A DNA stretch of 64,000 bases, taken from positions 930,001 to 994,000 of the forward strand of contig NZ_CP121660.1 of assembly GCF_029714365.1 (NCBI RefSeq), given 5' to 3'. The position numbers and the translations under genes are program-made. Each line of letters opens with the position of its first letter. Within the stretch, counting starts at the first letter, position 1. Source of the stretch: Sinorhizobium terangae (GTDB lineage Bacteria; Pseudomonadota; Alphaproteobacteria; Rhizobiales; Rhizobiaceae). The notes beneath the pieces are model-generated. The model was not told the origin of the DNA. It worked only from the letters and a program-made list of their open reading frames with translations, and made no database searches. Shown here piece by piece: positions 33,771 to 42,655 of this stretch.

Positions 33771-34042
33771 AGGCAACCTCGAGATTCACATCTAGTTTCA
33801 ATAGGAACCGTTGCACCGTTCGCAACGAATAGCGGCGAAATTCCCAGCAGATTGTAAAAGTTCTGCGAAGCGGGCGGCATTTTCATCGAACGCGGCTGTT
33901 TCGCGCCGAAGGGTAACGGGCAACTGTTGCAAACGGGCTGCACCTTGCCCGCGGCGAGATGAAAATACAATATCCGCGCTTGGCGCTTCGGCCGCATTCA
34001 ACTATAAAGGGTCTTCCGGCAATCAGAATCAGGGAGGCTAAG
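33771..34042. other. exoB-exsA divergent gap, left part
   Basis: This region carries the exoB promoter side and, at 33980-34008, a promoter reading toward exsA. No further gene was recognised. Confidence 0.5.
33980..34008 (+). promoter_or_regulatory. Putative exsA promoter
   Basis: TTGGCG (33980-33985) and TATAAA (34003-34008) are separated by exactly 17 bases. Transcription would start near 34015, about 28 bases before a short ORF with a strong ribosome binding site. Confidence 0.65.
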
Positions 34043-34093
34043 ATGACAGTTTTTTCCTTCTCCCTATCGGGCGATCCAATATTCTCCGTGTGA
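34043..34093 (+). CDS. 16-residue ORF in the exsA leader
   Basis: The ORF reads MTVFSFSLSGDPIFSV and has GGGAGG about eight bases before ATG at 34043. It follows a good promoter by about 30 bases and precedes exsA by 166 bases. It may be a leader peptide controlling exsA or a small protein; no family was recognised. Confidence 0.4.
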   Translation: MTVFSFSLSGDPIFSV

Positions 34094-34259
34094 CAAGGCG
34101 CCTGCGCTTCTGATCGCATTTTAGGGGATTGGCTTCGTCCGGTGCTCTCCGTCTTGGAGGCTGCGCCGATTCATTGATGCCGCACCAGTTGCTTTCCCTG
34201 TCGGCATTCCTTTCGTGACCTGATTTTGAGGCCGGTGCACGCGTCACCGGGCAAATCAT

Positions 34260-36074
34260 ATGGCTTTTACCCGTTTTGTGGCGCGCGACCGCGCGTTCCG
34301 TAGTGTCTTCCGCTTTTGCTGGGCCCATTGGCAGAGGCAGCCGGCGCGGCTCTCGGTTATCCTCGGCGCCGTGCTTCTTTCCACGCTTGCCGACGTGTTG
34401 ACGCCGCTTTATTCCGGCCGGCTCGTCGACGCCGTCGTCTCTGGTGCAGCTACCGACGAAGTTGCCTGGAACGCGGCTGTCTCGGCTTTTCTCATGCTGA
34501 TGGCGCTGTCGCTCGGCGCCATTGTGCTCAGGCACGTGACGTTCATGGGCATTGTCAGCCTGACGCTGAAGATGATGTCCGATATCGCCTCGGCCGCCTT
34601 CCATCACATCCAGCGGTTTTCCAGCGACTGGCATGCCAATAGCTTCGCCGGCTCGACCGTGCGCAAGGTGACTCGCGGAATGTGGGCGCTGGATCTCTTG
34701 AACGACACGCTGCTGGTCGCGCTGTTCCCGTCGGTGATCATGCTGATCGGGTCGACGGCGCTGATGGCCTGGTACTGGCCGATGATGGGCGTGATCATCG
34801 GGCTTGGCTCGATCGCCTTCATTGCGGTCACCGTCGCCCTTTCGCTCGGCTATGTGGCGCCGATGGCAAGCCTTGCCAACAGTTGGGATACAAGGCTCGG
34901 CGGTGCGCTTGCCGACGCGATCAGCTGCAACATCGTCGTCAAGGGTTTCGGCGCCGAGCGTCGCGAGGATCAACGCCTCGCAAAGGTGCTCGCCAAGTGG
35001 CAGAACCGGACGCGGCGCACCTGGACTCGCGGAACAGTCAACGGCACCGCTCAAGGCACTATGTTGCTCCTTCTGCGCGCGGCGGTGATCGGTTTTGCCT
35101 TGGTGCTGTGGGCGAGGGGGCAGGCGAGCGCCGGCGATATCACCTTCGTGCTGACATCCTTCTTCATCCTGCAAGGATATCTGCGCGAAGTGGGCATGCA
35201 CATCCGCAACCTTCAACGGTCGATCAATGACATGGAGGAGCTTGTCGACATCCATGCCCAGCCGCTTGGCATCGAAGACCGGGCCGGTGCGAAGCCGATC
35301 CGCATCACAGACGGCAAGATCGAGTTCAAGGACGTGACCTTCCACTACGGCGCGCACCAGGCACCGCTTTATGACCGCTTCTCGGTGTCCATCCGTGCCG
35401 GCGAGCGGGTCGGCCTCGTCGGGCATTCCGGTTCCGGCAAGACAACTTTCGTCAAGCTGATCCAGCGCCTCCACGACCTGAAGGCTGGCGAGATCAGGAT
35501 CGATGGGCAGGATATCGCCGGCGTGACGCAGGCGTCGCTCCGTCAGCAGATCGCCATCGTGCAGCAGGAGCCGATCCTGTTCCATCGTTCGCTTGCGGAA
35601 AACATCGCCTATGGGCGCCCGGGAGCGACCCAGCGGGAGGTCGAGGAGGCAGCAAGGCTTGCGAGCGCGCATGATTTCATCGCGGCTCTCCCGAAAGGCT
35701 ACGGGACGCTGGTCGGCGAGCGCGGGGTCAAGCTCTCCGGCGGGGAACGCCAGCGCGTCGCCATCGCCCGGGCGTTCCTCGCGGACGCGCCGATCCTGAT
35801 CCTCGACGAAGCGACATCGAGCCTCGATTCCGAATCCGAGGTGCTGATCCAGCAGGCTATGGAGCGGCTGATGATGGGACGCACGACCCTGGTGATCGCG
35901 CATCGGCTGTCGACGGTGCGCGCGCTCGACCGGTTGCTGGTCTTCAACCGCGGGCGCATCGCGGAAGAGGGCGATCACGACACGCTCATTCGTGTGAAAG
36001 GCGGCATTTACCGCGGACTCTTCGAACGGCAGGCGTTGGAGCTCACCAAGGGGCTTGTCCTCAACGACGGCTGA
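34260..36074 (+). CDS. exsA: ABC exporter ExsA (MsbA-like, fused permease-ATPase)
   Basis: The 604-residue half-transporter has an N-terminal six-helix exporter domain (about 35-315) and a C-terminal ATPase with Walker A GHSGSGKTT (about 385), Q-loop QQEPILF, signature LSGGERQR, Walker B ILILDEATSS and the H-loop IAHRLS. It matches the ExsA exporter described next to exoB in S. meliloti. The substrate is unknown. The start is weakly supported (no clear SD before ATG 34260). A perfect terminator follows. Confidence 0.88.
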   Translation: MAFTRFVARDRAFRSVFRFCWAHWQRQPARLSVILGAVLLSTLADVLTPLYSGRLVDAVVSGAATDEVAWNAAVSAFLMLMALSLGAIVLRHVTFMGIVSLTLKMMSDIASAAFHHIQRFSSDWHANSFAGSTVRKVTRGMWALDLLNDTLLVALFPSVIMLIGSTALMAWYWPMMGVIIGLGSIAFIAVTVALSLGYVAPMASLANSWDTRLGGALADAISCNIVVKGFGAERREDQRLAKVLAKWQNRTRRTWTRGTVNGTAQGTMLLLLRAAVIGFALVLWARGQASAGDITFVLTSFFILQGYLREVGMHIRNLQRSINDMEELVDIHAQPLGIEDRAGAKPIRITDGKIEFKDVTFHYGAHQAPLYDRFSVSIRAGERVGLVGHSGSGKTTFVKLIQRLHDLKAGEIRIDGQDIAGVTQASLRQQIAIVQQEPILFHRSLAENIAYGRPGATQREVEEAARLASAHDFIAALPKGYGTLVGERGVKLSGGERQRVAIARAFLADAPILILDEATSSLDSESEVLIQQAMERLMMGRTTLVIAHRLSTVRALDRLLVFNRGRIAEEGDHDTLIRVKGGIYRGLFERQALELTKGLVLNDG

Positions 36075-36100
36075 GATCGCCCGCGTTCAAGCAGGAATTC

Positions 36101-36134
36101 AAAGGCCGCGCGTCTGACAGGGCGCGCGGCCTTT
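36101..36134 (+). terminator. Rho-independent terminator after exsA
   Basis: AAAGGCCGCGCG (36101-36112) pairs perfectly with CGCGCGGCCTTT (36123-36134) around a 10-base loop, 27 bases after the exsA stop. Confidence 0.85.
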
Positions 36135-36172
36135 AGCGTCGGTTCGAGCGGTTTTCGGCTGTTCGGCGCGAG

Positions 36173-36207
36173 CTTAGGGAAGCGAATTGCGCATTCGCTT
36201 CCCTAAG
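36173..36207. repeat. Perfect inverted repeat
   Basis: CTTAGGGAAGCGAAT (36173-36187) pairs perfectly with ATTCGCTTCCCTAAG (36193-36207) around a five-base centre. It resembles the AT-containing hairpin half of the RIME elements and lies at the end of the broken regulator gene. Confidence 0.7.
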
Positions 36208-36214
36208 ATTTGCA

Positions 36215-36517
36215 TTAGGTGTTGGCGCCGTGATCGCGGCCCTCGCCGGTGCCGAAACAGTGGCCGGGCTGGAACGCCACCCGGACGGTGGTGATCGGGC
36301 CGAGATCGTTCCAGGCCATGCGATGCAGGATCAGCAGCGCCTGACCTTGCCTTGTCTGCAGCAATCGCGCGTCGCGCCGGTCGGCGTTTTCGGCTGAAAA
36401 GGAAAACTCGGCCCGAAGATAGGGGGCGTTGCGCACCAGCCATTCGTTGGCGTTCAGGTCCCTGAAGCCGGCTTGCTGCAGGCCCGGCGCGGCGCGCGGA
36501 TTGATCCTGTCGATCAT
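36215..36517 (-). pseudogene. C-terminal fragment of a HutC-like GntR regulator
   Basis: About 100 codons remain. They match the end of a UTRA domain of HutC type (NANEWLVRNAPYLRAEFSFS, then LLQTRQGQALLILHRMAWND and a VAFQPGHCF end). The HTH and the first half of UTRA are missing. The broken 5' end lies at about 36510, exactly where a permease fragment starts on the other strand, so one deletion removed the 5' ends of both genes. Confidence 0.75.
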
Positions 36518-36686
36518 AACGGTTCCCGAGCTGCTGTATCAGGTGCAGCGCATGTCGGCAGAAACCTTCCGCTATTTGGAAGCAAACCTGGTATTGGCGC
36601 TGTTCTTCTGGGGGGTCGAGGCGATCTCGCGTGTCGGCCACAGACTGGAAACGCGCATCACGAAACATGTGATCGAAAGGACGTAA
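36505..36686 (+). pseudogene. C-terminal fragment of an amino-acid ABC transporter permease
   Basis: About 60 codons match the end of a HisM/GlnP-type permease (SIITVPELLYQVQRMSAETF, followed by a last membrane segment NLVLALFFWGVEAISR and a basic tail). The start and the other membrane segments are missing. The next gene, two bases downstream, is the frameshifted ATPase of the same kind of transporter. Confidence 0.75.
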
Positions 36687-36687
36687 G

Positions 36688-37463
36688 ATGCTTGCTGCGT
36701 CATCCGTCGAAATCCGCAAGGTCAACAAATACTTCGGCAACTTTCATGCTTTGAAGAATGTCGACCTGTCGATCCTGCCGGGCAAGGTCACTTGCCTGAT
36801 CGGACCTTCAGGCTCGGGAAAGTCGACCCTCCTGCGGTGCATAAATTTCCTTGAGGTTATGATTCTGGTGAAGTTCGCATCGACGGTCAGCTGATCGGCT
36901 ATGAAGCGCCGGGCAAGAAGATGTCGGGCCGCAAGCTGCGCGAGATGCGCCGCTCGATCGGCATGGTGTTTCAGCAATTCAACCTCTGGCCGCACATGAC
37001 CGCCAAGGAGGAGAATGTCGCCGAAGGGCTGATCCGCGTGCGCGGCATGTCGAAATCCGAGGCGGAGAGCCGTGCCGCCGAGGCGCTGACCAAGGTCGGG
37101 CTGGCGGACAAGATGGCAAACCACCCCTCGCGGCTTTCCGGCGGCCAGCAGCAGCGCGTTGCGATTGCCCGCGCGATCGCCATGGAGCCTAAGCTGATGC
37201 TGTTCGACGAGCCGACCTCTGCGCTGGACCCGGAGCTGGTGGGCGAGGTGCTGAACGTCATGAAGGCGCTCGCCTCCGAGGGGATGACCATGGTGGTGGT
37301 GACGCACGAGATGGGTTTTGCCGCCCATCTCGCCGATCAGGTCGTGTTCATGGAGAAAGGTGAGCTGGTCGGCGTGGACAGCCCTGACCGCATCCTGCAT
37401 CATCCTGAGGACGCGCGCATTCAGTTCTTTCTGCGCACCTATCATGAACGCAACAGCTTCTGA
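36688..37463 (+). pseudogene. Frameshifted amino-acid ABC transporter ATPase
   Basis: The first frame (36688-36894) holds the start [20 protein letters not shown] and Walker [10 protein letters not shown]. The second frame, open from before 36921 to 37463, holds Q-loop [11 protein letters not shown], signature LSGGQQQR, Walker [14 protein letters not shown] and THEMGFA. The break is at about 36855-36858: reading on in the second frame gives [20 protein letters not shown], the normal continuation, so one base has been lost. Together they form an otherwise complete 258-residue polar amino-acid ATPase. Confidence 0.85.
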
Positions 37464-37466
37464 GTG

Positions 37467-37562
37467 TGGGGCGGCGTAGCGGCGACTGACGCGCGACCGG
37501 CTGAGGTCCGGTCTTCGCCGCTCCCGCAACGCCGGACCTCTGCTCCGCGGGTTCCGCCCCAC
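37467..37562. other. Large nested inverted repeat before queC
   Basis: GTGGGGCGG (37467-37475) pairs with CCGCCCCAC (37554-37562), and inside AGGTCCGG (37504-37511) pairs with CCGGACCT (37532-37539). The region lies between the ATPase remnant and queC. It might be a terminator or a structured leader. It does not show a clear preQ1 aptamer. Confidence 0.4.
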
Positions 37563-37701
37563 ATGGGTCGCCGCAGGCAACAAGACTTCACGACGGTGAT
37601 CTACAACCTGTCTGGTATTCACAAGGCTCGCCGTTTGGCCTAAAGAACGCGCAGGTAAAACTCCGGTCGCAGCCTACCCGGTCAAAACAAGGACACCTGT
37701 C

Positions 37702-38412
37702 ATGAAAATCATTGTGATCTGCTCCGGCGGATTGGATTCCGTTTCGCTTGCCCACAAGATAGCGGCGGAACACGAACTTGTCGGCCTGTTGTCGTTCGAC
37801 TATGGCCAACGGCATCGCAAGGAACTCGATTTCGCCGCCGCCTGCGCCGAACGTCTTGGCGTGCCTCACCAGATCATCGATATCCGCGAGATCGGCCGCC
37901 ACTTGAGCGGCTCGGCATTGACCGACGATGTCGACGTTCCGGACGGACATTACGCCGAGGAAACCATGAAGGTAACGGTTGTGCCGAACCGCAACGCCAT
38001 CATGCTTTCGATCGCTTTCGGCGTTGCCGCGGCGCGCAAGGCTGATGCGGTGGCGACCGCTGTACACGGCGGCGACCACTTCATCTATCCCGACTGTCGG
38101 CCGGGATTCATCGACGCGTTCCAGACGATGCAGAACCATGCGCTGGAAGGCTATGCCGACGTCACGCTCTATGCGCCCTACGTCAATGTCTCCAAGGCTG
38201 AGATCGTTGCGGACGGGGCGAGGAACGGAACGCCATTCGCCGAGACCTGGTCCTGCTACAAGGGCGGTGCGCATCATTGTGGCCGTTGCGGCACCTGCGT
38301 CGAACGACGCGAAGCCTTTCATCTGGCCGGCGTCGAGGATCCGACGCAATACGAGGATCCCGATTTCTGGGTCGCAGCTACAGGCGCCTTCTCCGCCGAG
38401 GAGGTGAAATAA
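37702..38412 (+). CDS. queC: 7-cyano-7-deazaguanine synthase QueC (ExsB)
   Basis: The 236-residue enzyme makes preQ0 from 7-carboxy-7-deazaguanine, ATP and ammonia. It has the PP-loop start IVICSGGLDSVSLAH, LSFDYGQRH, and the zinc-binding cysteines of WSCYKGGAHHCGRCGTCVER near the C-terminus. ATG at 37702 follows AAGGA. In S. meliloti this gene was first named exsB and proposed as a regulator of succinoglycan; by family it is the queuosine enzyme. Its TAA overlaps the queD ATG (TAATG). Confidence 0.95.
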   Translation: MKIIVICSGGLDSVSLAHKIAAEHELVGLLSFDYGQRHRKELDFAAACAERLGVPHQIIDIREIGRHLSGSALTDDVDVPDGHYAEETMKVTVVPNRNAIMLSIAFGVAAARKADAVATAVHGGDHFIYPDCRPGFIDAFQTMQNHALEGYADVTLYAPYVNVSKAEIVADGARNGTPFAETWSCYKGGAHHCGRCGTCVERREAFHLAGVEDPTQYEDPDFWVAATGAFSAEEVK

Positions 38413-38768
38413 TGTTCCGCATTACCAAGGAATTCCATTTCTCCGCCTCGCATCAACTGACGAGCCTGCCGCCTGAGCATCAATGCGCCCGGCTGCACGG
38501 GCATAACTATGTCGTCGAGGTCGAGCTTTCGGCCGAAACATTGAACGAACACGGTTTCGTTCGTGACTATCATGAGCTCGCGCCCTTGAAGCGCTACATC
38601 GACGAGACCTTCGATCACCGGCATCTCAACGACGTTCTCGGCCACAACCGGGTGACGGCGGAATGTCTGGCGCGACACTTCTACGACTGGTGCAGGGCGC
38701 GGCTGCCGGAGACGACCGCGGTGCGCGTCAGCGAAACGGCGAAGACCTGGGCGGAATACCGGCCATGA
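38412..38768 (+). CDS. queD: 6-carboxytetrahydropterin synthase QueD
   Basis: The 118-residue enzyme converts dihydroneopterin triphosphate to 6-carboxy-tetrahydropterin. It shows FHFSASHQL, the zinc ligands of [18 protein letters not shown] and TFDHRHLND. Cys25-type catalytic residue lies in [12 protein letters not shown] at 38412 overlaps the queC stop, and its TGA overlaps the queE ATG, so queCDE are translationally coupled. In S. meliloti exs naming it takes the exsC place, by position only. Confidence 0.95.
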   Translation: MFRITKEFHFSASHQLTSLPPEHQCARLHGHNYVVEVELSAETLNEHGFVRDYHELAPLKRYIDETFDHRHLNDVLGHNRVTAECLARHFYDWCRARLPETTAVRVSETAKTWAEYRP

Positions 38769-39502
38769 CCTCCGAACGATCCGCCGAGATCCGCGTCAGC
38801 GAGATTTTCGGGCCGACGATACAGGGCGAGGGCGTGCTGATCGGCCTGCCAACGGTCTTTGTCAGGACCGGCGGGTGCGATTATCGCTGTTCCTGGTGTG
38901 ACAGCCTGCACGCGGTCGACAGCCGCTATCGCGACGAATGGCGGGCGATGTCCACGGAAGATGTCTGGCGGGAGGTCACGCGGCTTTCCGACGGGAAACC
39001 GCTTATGGTTTCGCTCTCCGGCGGCAATCCGGCCATCCAGCCGCTTGGCCAACTCATCGATCGCGGTCACCACCAAGGCTATCGTTTTGCCCTCGAAACG
39101 CAGGGTTCGGTTGCCAGGGACTGGTTTGCCGATCTCGACGTATTGGTGCTGAGTCCGAAGCCGCCGTCGAGCGCGATGGAAACGGATTGGCAGGCCTTCG
39201 ACGCGTGTCTGCGGATGTCTGAGGGCAGGCCGCAAACCGTGCTGAAGATAGTCATCTTCGACGAAGCGGACTACGCCTATGCCCGGGCGGCGGCAGCGCG
39301 CTATCCGCAACTGCCCGTCTATCTGCAACCCGGCAACCACACACCGCCGCCCCCCGATCAGGACGATGCGGCGATCGACATCGATGGCATAATGGAGCGT
39401 ATGCGCTGGCTGATCGACAAGGTTGCCGAGGACCGCTGGTTCGAGGCGCGCGTGCTGCCGCAACTACATGTCCTGCTCTGGGGCAACAAGCGCGGCGTCT
39501 AA
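38765..39502 (+). CDS. queE: 7-carboxy-7-deazaguanine synthase QueE (radical SAM)
   Basis: The 245-residue enzyme carries the radical SAM cluster motif CDYRCSWCD (CxxxCxxC) at about residues 38-46, preceded by [20 protein letters not shown], and VSLSGGNPA, which is the SAM glycine motif. It makes the deazaguanine core for queuosine. ATG at 38765 overlaps the queD stop. No queF is nearby. Confidence 0.94.
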   Translation: MTSERSAEIRVSEIFGPTIQGEGVLIGLPTVFVRTGGCDYRCSWCDSLHAVDSRYRDEWRAMSTEDVWREVTRLSDGKPLMVSLSGGNPAIQPLGQLIDRGHHQGYRFALETQGSVARDWFADLDVLVLSPKPPSSAMETDWQAFDACLRMSEGRPQTVLKIVIFDEADYAYARAAAARYPQLPVYLQPGNHTPPPPDQDDAAIDIDGIMERMRWLIDKVAEDRWFEARVLPQLHVLLWGNKRGV

Positions 39503-39606
39503 GTCCGGAAATCGCCTTATTTCAAAGCGTTATGACAGGACCTTAATGCATGTCGCCAAAAAGTGTGCAGCGGTTTTGGGACAATGAAATGCATAAAAGC
39601 AATGAC

Positions 39607-39650
39607 CTAAAGCGCGTCGCATGAGTCTGATTGAACGCGACACGCTTTAG
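39607..39650. repeat. Rhizobial palindromic repeat
   Basis: CTAAAGCG and GTCGC (39607-39620) pair with GCGAC and CGCTTTAG (39637-39650). The flanking CAGCGGTTTTGGGACAATGA is also typical of repeats I recall from rhizobial intergenic DNA. It lies between converging queE and exsE. Confidence 0.6.
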
Positions 39651-39721
39651 GATACGAACGAAAATCCGTGCGGTGCTACAGGTGTTCCCGAGTGCGAATG
39701 CAATGCCGCAGCGGTACGCCG

Positions 39722-41533
39722 TCAAGTCGCGCTCGCCGCGAGTTCCTTCTCGTGCACAGCACCCTTGAGGTGAATGGGTTTTAGGACTGGGCCTTCGGCG
39801 TCCTTCACGAGATGGATGACACGGGAGAACAATGGTCCATTTCGCGGCGTGCGGCCAATCTTGACGACCGCGGTATCGCGGAGGTCGTCTTCGAAGATGG
39901 ATAAGGCTAGCTTCATCGCTTCCCCATCCATCGTCTCGAGCGCCTCGTCGATGATCACCCAGCGCGGCCGATGGAGAACAAGCCGTGCGAAGGCGAGTGA
40001 ACGTTGCTCGTCATCGCTAAGTTCGCGCTCCCAGCGCGCTTCACGGTCGAGCAACGTGGTCAGCTGATCAAGCCCGACTTTCGACAGTGCTGCAACAAGG
40101 CTCGCATCCGAGAAGTCACCGGCGCGCGGATAGGAAAGCGCGTCGCGCAGTTTGCCGCGCGGGAAATAGGGGGAGCGCGGGATGAACGCGACCATCTCGC
40201 CAGCCGGCAACCCGACGCGCCCGCTTCCCCAGGGCCAAAGCCTTGCGAGCGCTCGGAAGAGCAGTGTTTTTCCTGCGCGGGGGTCGCCGCTGATGACCAC
40301 GCGCTGGCCCGCGCCGATCTCGATGTGCGGTTCGGCAAGCCTGGTCCGTCCGCTCGACGATGCGACCTCGAGATTGTCGAAGGTCAGCTTGTTCGTGTCG
40401 TTCTCGGCGAATTCGATCCGTTTTTCCGCGTCGTGCAGCACGTCGGTCATGATCAGCGCGCGGCGGAATGCGGCGACGCGCAGAAGCGTCGCCCGCCAGT
40501 CGGCGATGGCGCTGATATTGGCGACGAACCATTTGAGCGACGTGTGAACCTGGTTGAAGGCGCCGACCGCCATCATCAGGCCGCCGAAGCTGATTTCGCC
40601 GGCGAAATAGACGGGTGCCGCGACCAAGATCGGCGCGACGACCGTGACCCAGCCGTAGCCGTCCTGAACCCAGGCGAGGTTGATCTGGGCACGGTAGATG
40701 TTGCGCATGGCGCCGAGCACGGTCTCGAGATCGAGCTCCAGACGCCGCCGCTCGCCGGTCTCGCCCCCGGCAAGCGATATGGCGTCGATATGTTCGCTGA
40801 CATGCATCAGTGAGAACCGCAGTTCGGCTTCACGTGCGTAGCGGTCGCCGTTCAAGACGATCAGCCGCCGCCCGACAAGCCAGCTCAGCCATGATGCCGA
40901 GCCGGCGTAAAGGATCGCTGCCCAGACCATGTAGCCCGGAATCTCGAGCGCGTAGCCGCCGATGTGGAAAACAAAGCCTGCCGACAGCGCCCAGAGGACG
41001 CTGACGAAAGATGCGAGCAGGATGGACGACTGCAGAAGGCCGAAACCGAGATCGGTGGTGAGGTCGGCAAGATGGCCGGCGTCTTCCTGCATTCTCTGGT
41101 CCGGATTGATGCCCATTGCCCCGGAGTTGGCGAGCCTGAAGGCGCGCAGCGGCCGCATCCATTCGTTGATCAGGTCGATCGTCAGCCCCTCGCGCAGCTT
41201 CAATCGGACCATCTGATTAAGCCATTGCTGCGTGACGTTGAGCACCAGCAGGCCACCGGCGATAGCAACAAACAGCAGGAGTTGATAGAAAAAGGCGTTG
41301 AGATCGCGCCGCTCGATCGCGTCAAAAAAGGGCCGGTTCCAGCGGTTGAGGATGATCTGTCCGATCGCTGTCGCGATGATGATCGCGAAGCTGCCGGTGC
41401 TGAGCCACAGGATTGTTTTCAGCAGCGGGGACGCCATGAAGGCGTGGCGCATCATATCGAACTGGTCTCGGAGGGTCGTGCTCTCGACGCCCGCGGGTCT
41501 TTGGGCTCGGTTCGCTCCGGCTTGATTCGTCAT
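39722..41533 (-). CDS. exsE: ABC transporter ExsE-like (SbmA/BacA and ABCD-type, fused permease-ATPase)
   Basis: The 603-residue protein has a membrane domain of the ABC_membrane_2/SbmA type (QIILNRWNRPFFDAIERRDL, about 62-82) with about six helices, and a C-terminal ATPase with Walker A GDPRAGKTLLFRA and Walker B WVIIDEALE. The signature motif reads LSDDEQRS rather than LSGGQ. The family includes peptide importers and fatty acyl-CoA transporters; BacA and its relatives matter in symbiosis. The exsE name comes from position in the exs region and family, so moderately sure. Confidence 0.8.
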   Translation of the reverse strand: MTNQAGANRAQRPAGVESTTLRDQFDMMRHAFMASPLLKTILWLSTGSFAIIIATAIGQIILNRWNRPFFDAIERRDLNAFFYQLLLFVAIAGGLLVLNVTQQWLNQMVRLKLREGLTIDLINEWMRPLRAFRLANSGAMGINPDQRMQEDAGHLADLTTDLGFGLLQSSILLASFVSVLWALSAGFVFHIGGYALEIPGYMVWAAILYAGSASWLSWLVGRRLIVLNGDRYAREAELRFSLMHVSEHIDAISLAGGETGERRRLELDLETVLGAMRNIYRAQINLAWVQDGYGWVTVVAPILVAAPVYFAGEISFGGLMMAVGAFNQVHTSLKWFVANISAIADWRATLLRVAAFRRALIMTDVLHDAEKRIEFAENDTNKLTFDNLEVASSSGRTRLAEPHIEIGAGQRVVISGDPRAGKTLLFRALARLWPWGSGRVGLPAGEMVAFIPRSPYFPRGKLRDALSYPRAGDFSDASLVAALSKVGLDQLTTLLDREARWERELSDDEQRSLAFARLVLHRPRWVIIDEALETMDGEAMKLALSIFEDDLRDTAVVKIGRTPRNGPLFSRVIHLVKDAEGPVLKPIHLKGAVHEKELAASAT

Positions 41534-42158
41534 CTTCAGTTCCTTCCCTTCAGAAGGGGCAATCCACCAAAGTCGTTCGGGTGCCGCAGGTCGGGCTGTC
41601 GTCCAGAGCGAGGCACCGCCATCGGATTGGGGGACCTTGCGGCCGCACCTGGCTCGGCGACGGAAACAATTCCGCGAGGTGCCATGTCCAACCGGCAGAG
41701 CCGGTTACAGGGATCGGCGGCAACCGTCTGTTTTGTGGAGAACCGAGATATCCGGCCTCATTGCCGCCGTCGCGATGTCGCGTGTCCGTGTCGAGCAGCA
41801 GCCTGTGCAAAGCAAATATGCCACTGAAGATCTGGAGGTGCTGAAATGCAGTGAAACTGAAAACCCTCATGAGTCCCAGTCTATGGCCAATGGCGCCCGC
41901 TGGAAACCAGTTTTAAGGATAGGAGCAGGATCTCGCCCCCGGATCCTGGAAACTCCGTGAGCGCCGGCAACCCAGTCCAAATCGTGATTGCACTTGATTT
42001 TGATGACGCAAGGCGAGCCCGGTGCAGCGCGTTTCGCGGTATGGTAGCTTGTCTATGTTACATCGATGACATAAAACGTTACCGCCGTCGCCAAGGCGCG
42101 TGTCACCCCCCTCAACATCGAATTTAAAAAAATTCAATGCCAAGAGAAGGAGACATTT
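41534..42158. other. Gap between exsE and the XRE gene
   Basis: These 625 bases hold no gene I can support; the open frames seen have no family features. A 20-base imperfect palindrome lies at 42054-42073. Confidence 0.6.
42054..42073. promoter_or_regulatory. Imperfect palindrome before the XRE gene
   Basis: TATGT and ACATA flank the centre CATCGATG at 42054-42073. It lies about 85 bases before the small HTH gene and may be its operator. Confidence 0.4.
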
Positions 42159-42410
42159 ATGTCCATTTCACTCGAAAGTTTCAGCAACAATCAAGCCGCT
42201 GCCGTCGTCAGCAACGACGTCGCCGCCCGCGTTCGGGCCGCTCGTGAGGCTGTCGGCTACAGCATCGAAGACCTTGCTGTCACTTGTGGCCTCGCCAACG
42301 TCGAAATCAGCGAAATTGAAAGTGGCCTGGATACTGATCCGGCAAAGTTGAAACGTATCGCTGCCGCATTACAACTGCAGCTATCGGACTTCTTGACCGT
42401 GGAAATTTGA
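42159..42410 (+). CDS. Small XRE-family HTH protein
   Basis: The 83-residue product is almost only a helix-turn-helix domain (VRAAREAVGYSIEDLAVTCG then VEISEIESG, about 25-55), ending LQLSDFLTVEI. AAGGAG at 42147-42152 supports ATG at 42159. It probably works as a dimeric DNA-binding regulator, with no ligand domain. Targets are unknown; the palindrome upstream suggests autoregulation. Confidence 0.8.
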   Translation: MSISLESFSNNQAAAVVSNDVAARVRAAREAVGYSIEDLAVTCGLANVEISEIESGLDTDPAKLKRIAAALQLQLSDFLTVEI

Positions 42411-42655
42411 CGGACGAGCCGGCCGGTCCCGCCGCGCGGGCCGGTCGGAAGGTCTCGCGGTTCACTGCACGCGGCTCTTTTTATTCAGGAAATTCCGGTC
42501 TTTCGTCGAGGCTGAAGCGCCGCGCCGGTGGTTCAAGCACCGACGCTCTTTTCCCAGCCGTCCGCTGACTTTTCAATGTGTATCCACTACTGCATGTCGG
42601 TGAAAGACCGCGGGCTTGGCAGGTCGAGCAGTAACCATTTGAGAGAACCGACCGG

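Noticed and set aside
34038..35978. 646-codon minus-strand frame opposite exsA
   Set aside because: Antisense to a clear ABC exporter; rich in H, D, R and Q with no domain.
36505..36520. Insertion sequence at the junction of the two gene fragments
   Set aside because: No terminal inverted repeats, target duplication or transposase sequence is visible; a simple deletion is enough.
37467..37701. preQ1 riboswitch before queC
   Set aside because: The leader has strong inverted repeats but I could not find the conserved preQ1 aptamer core. A covariance-model search would be decisive.
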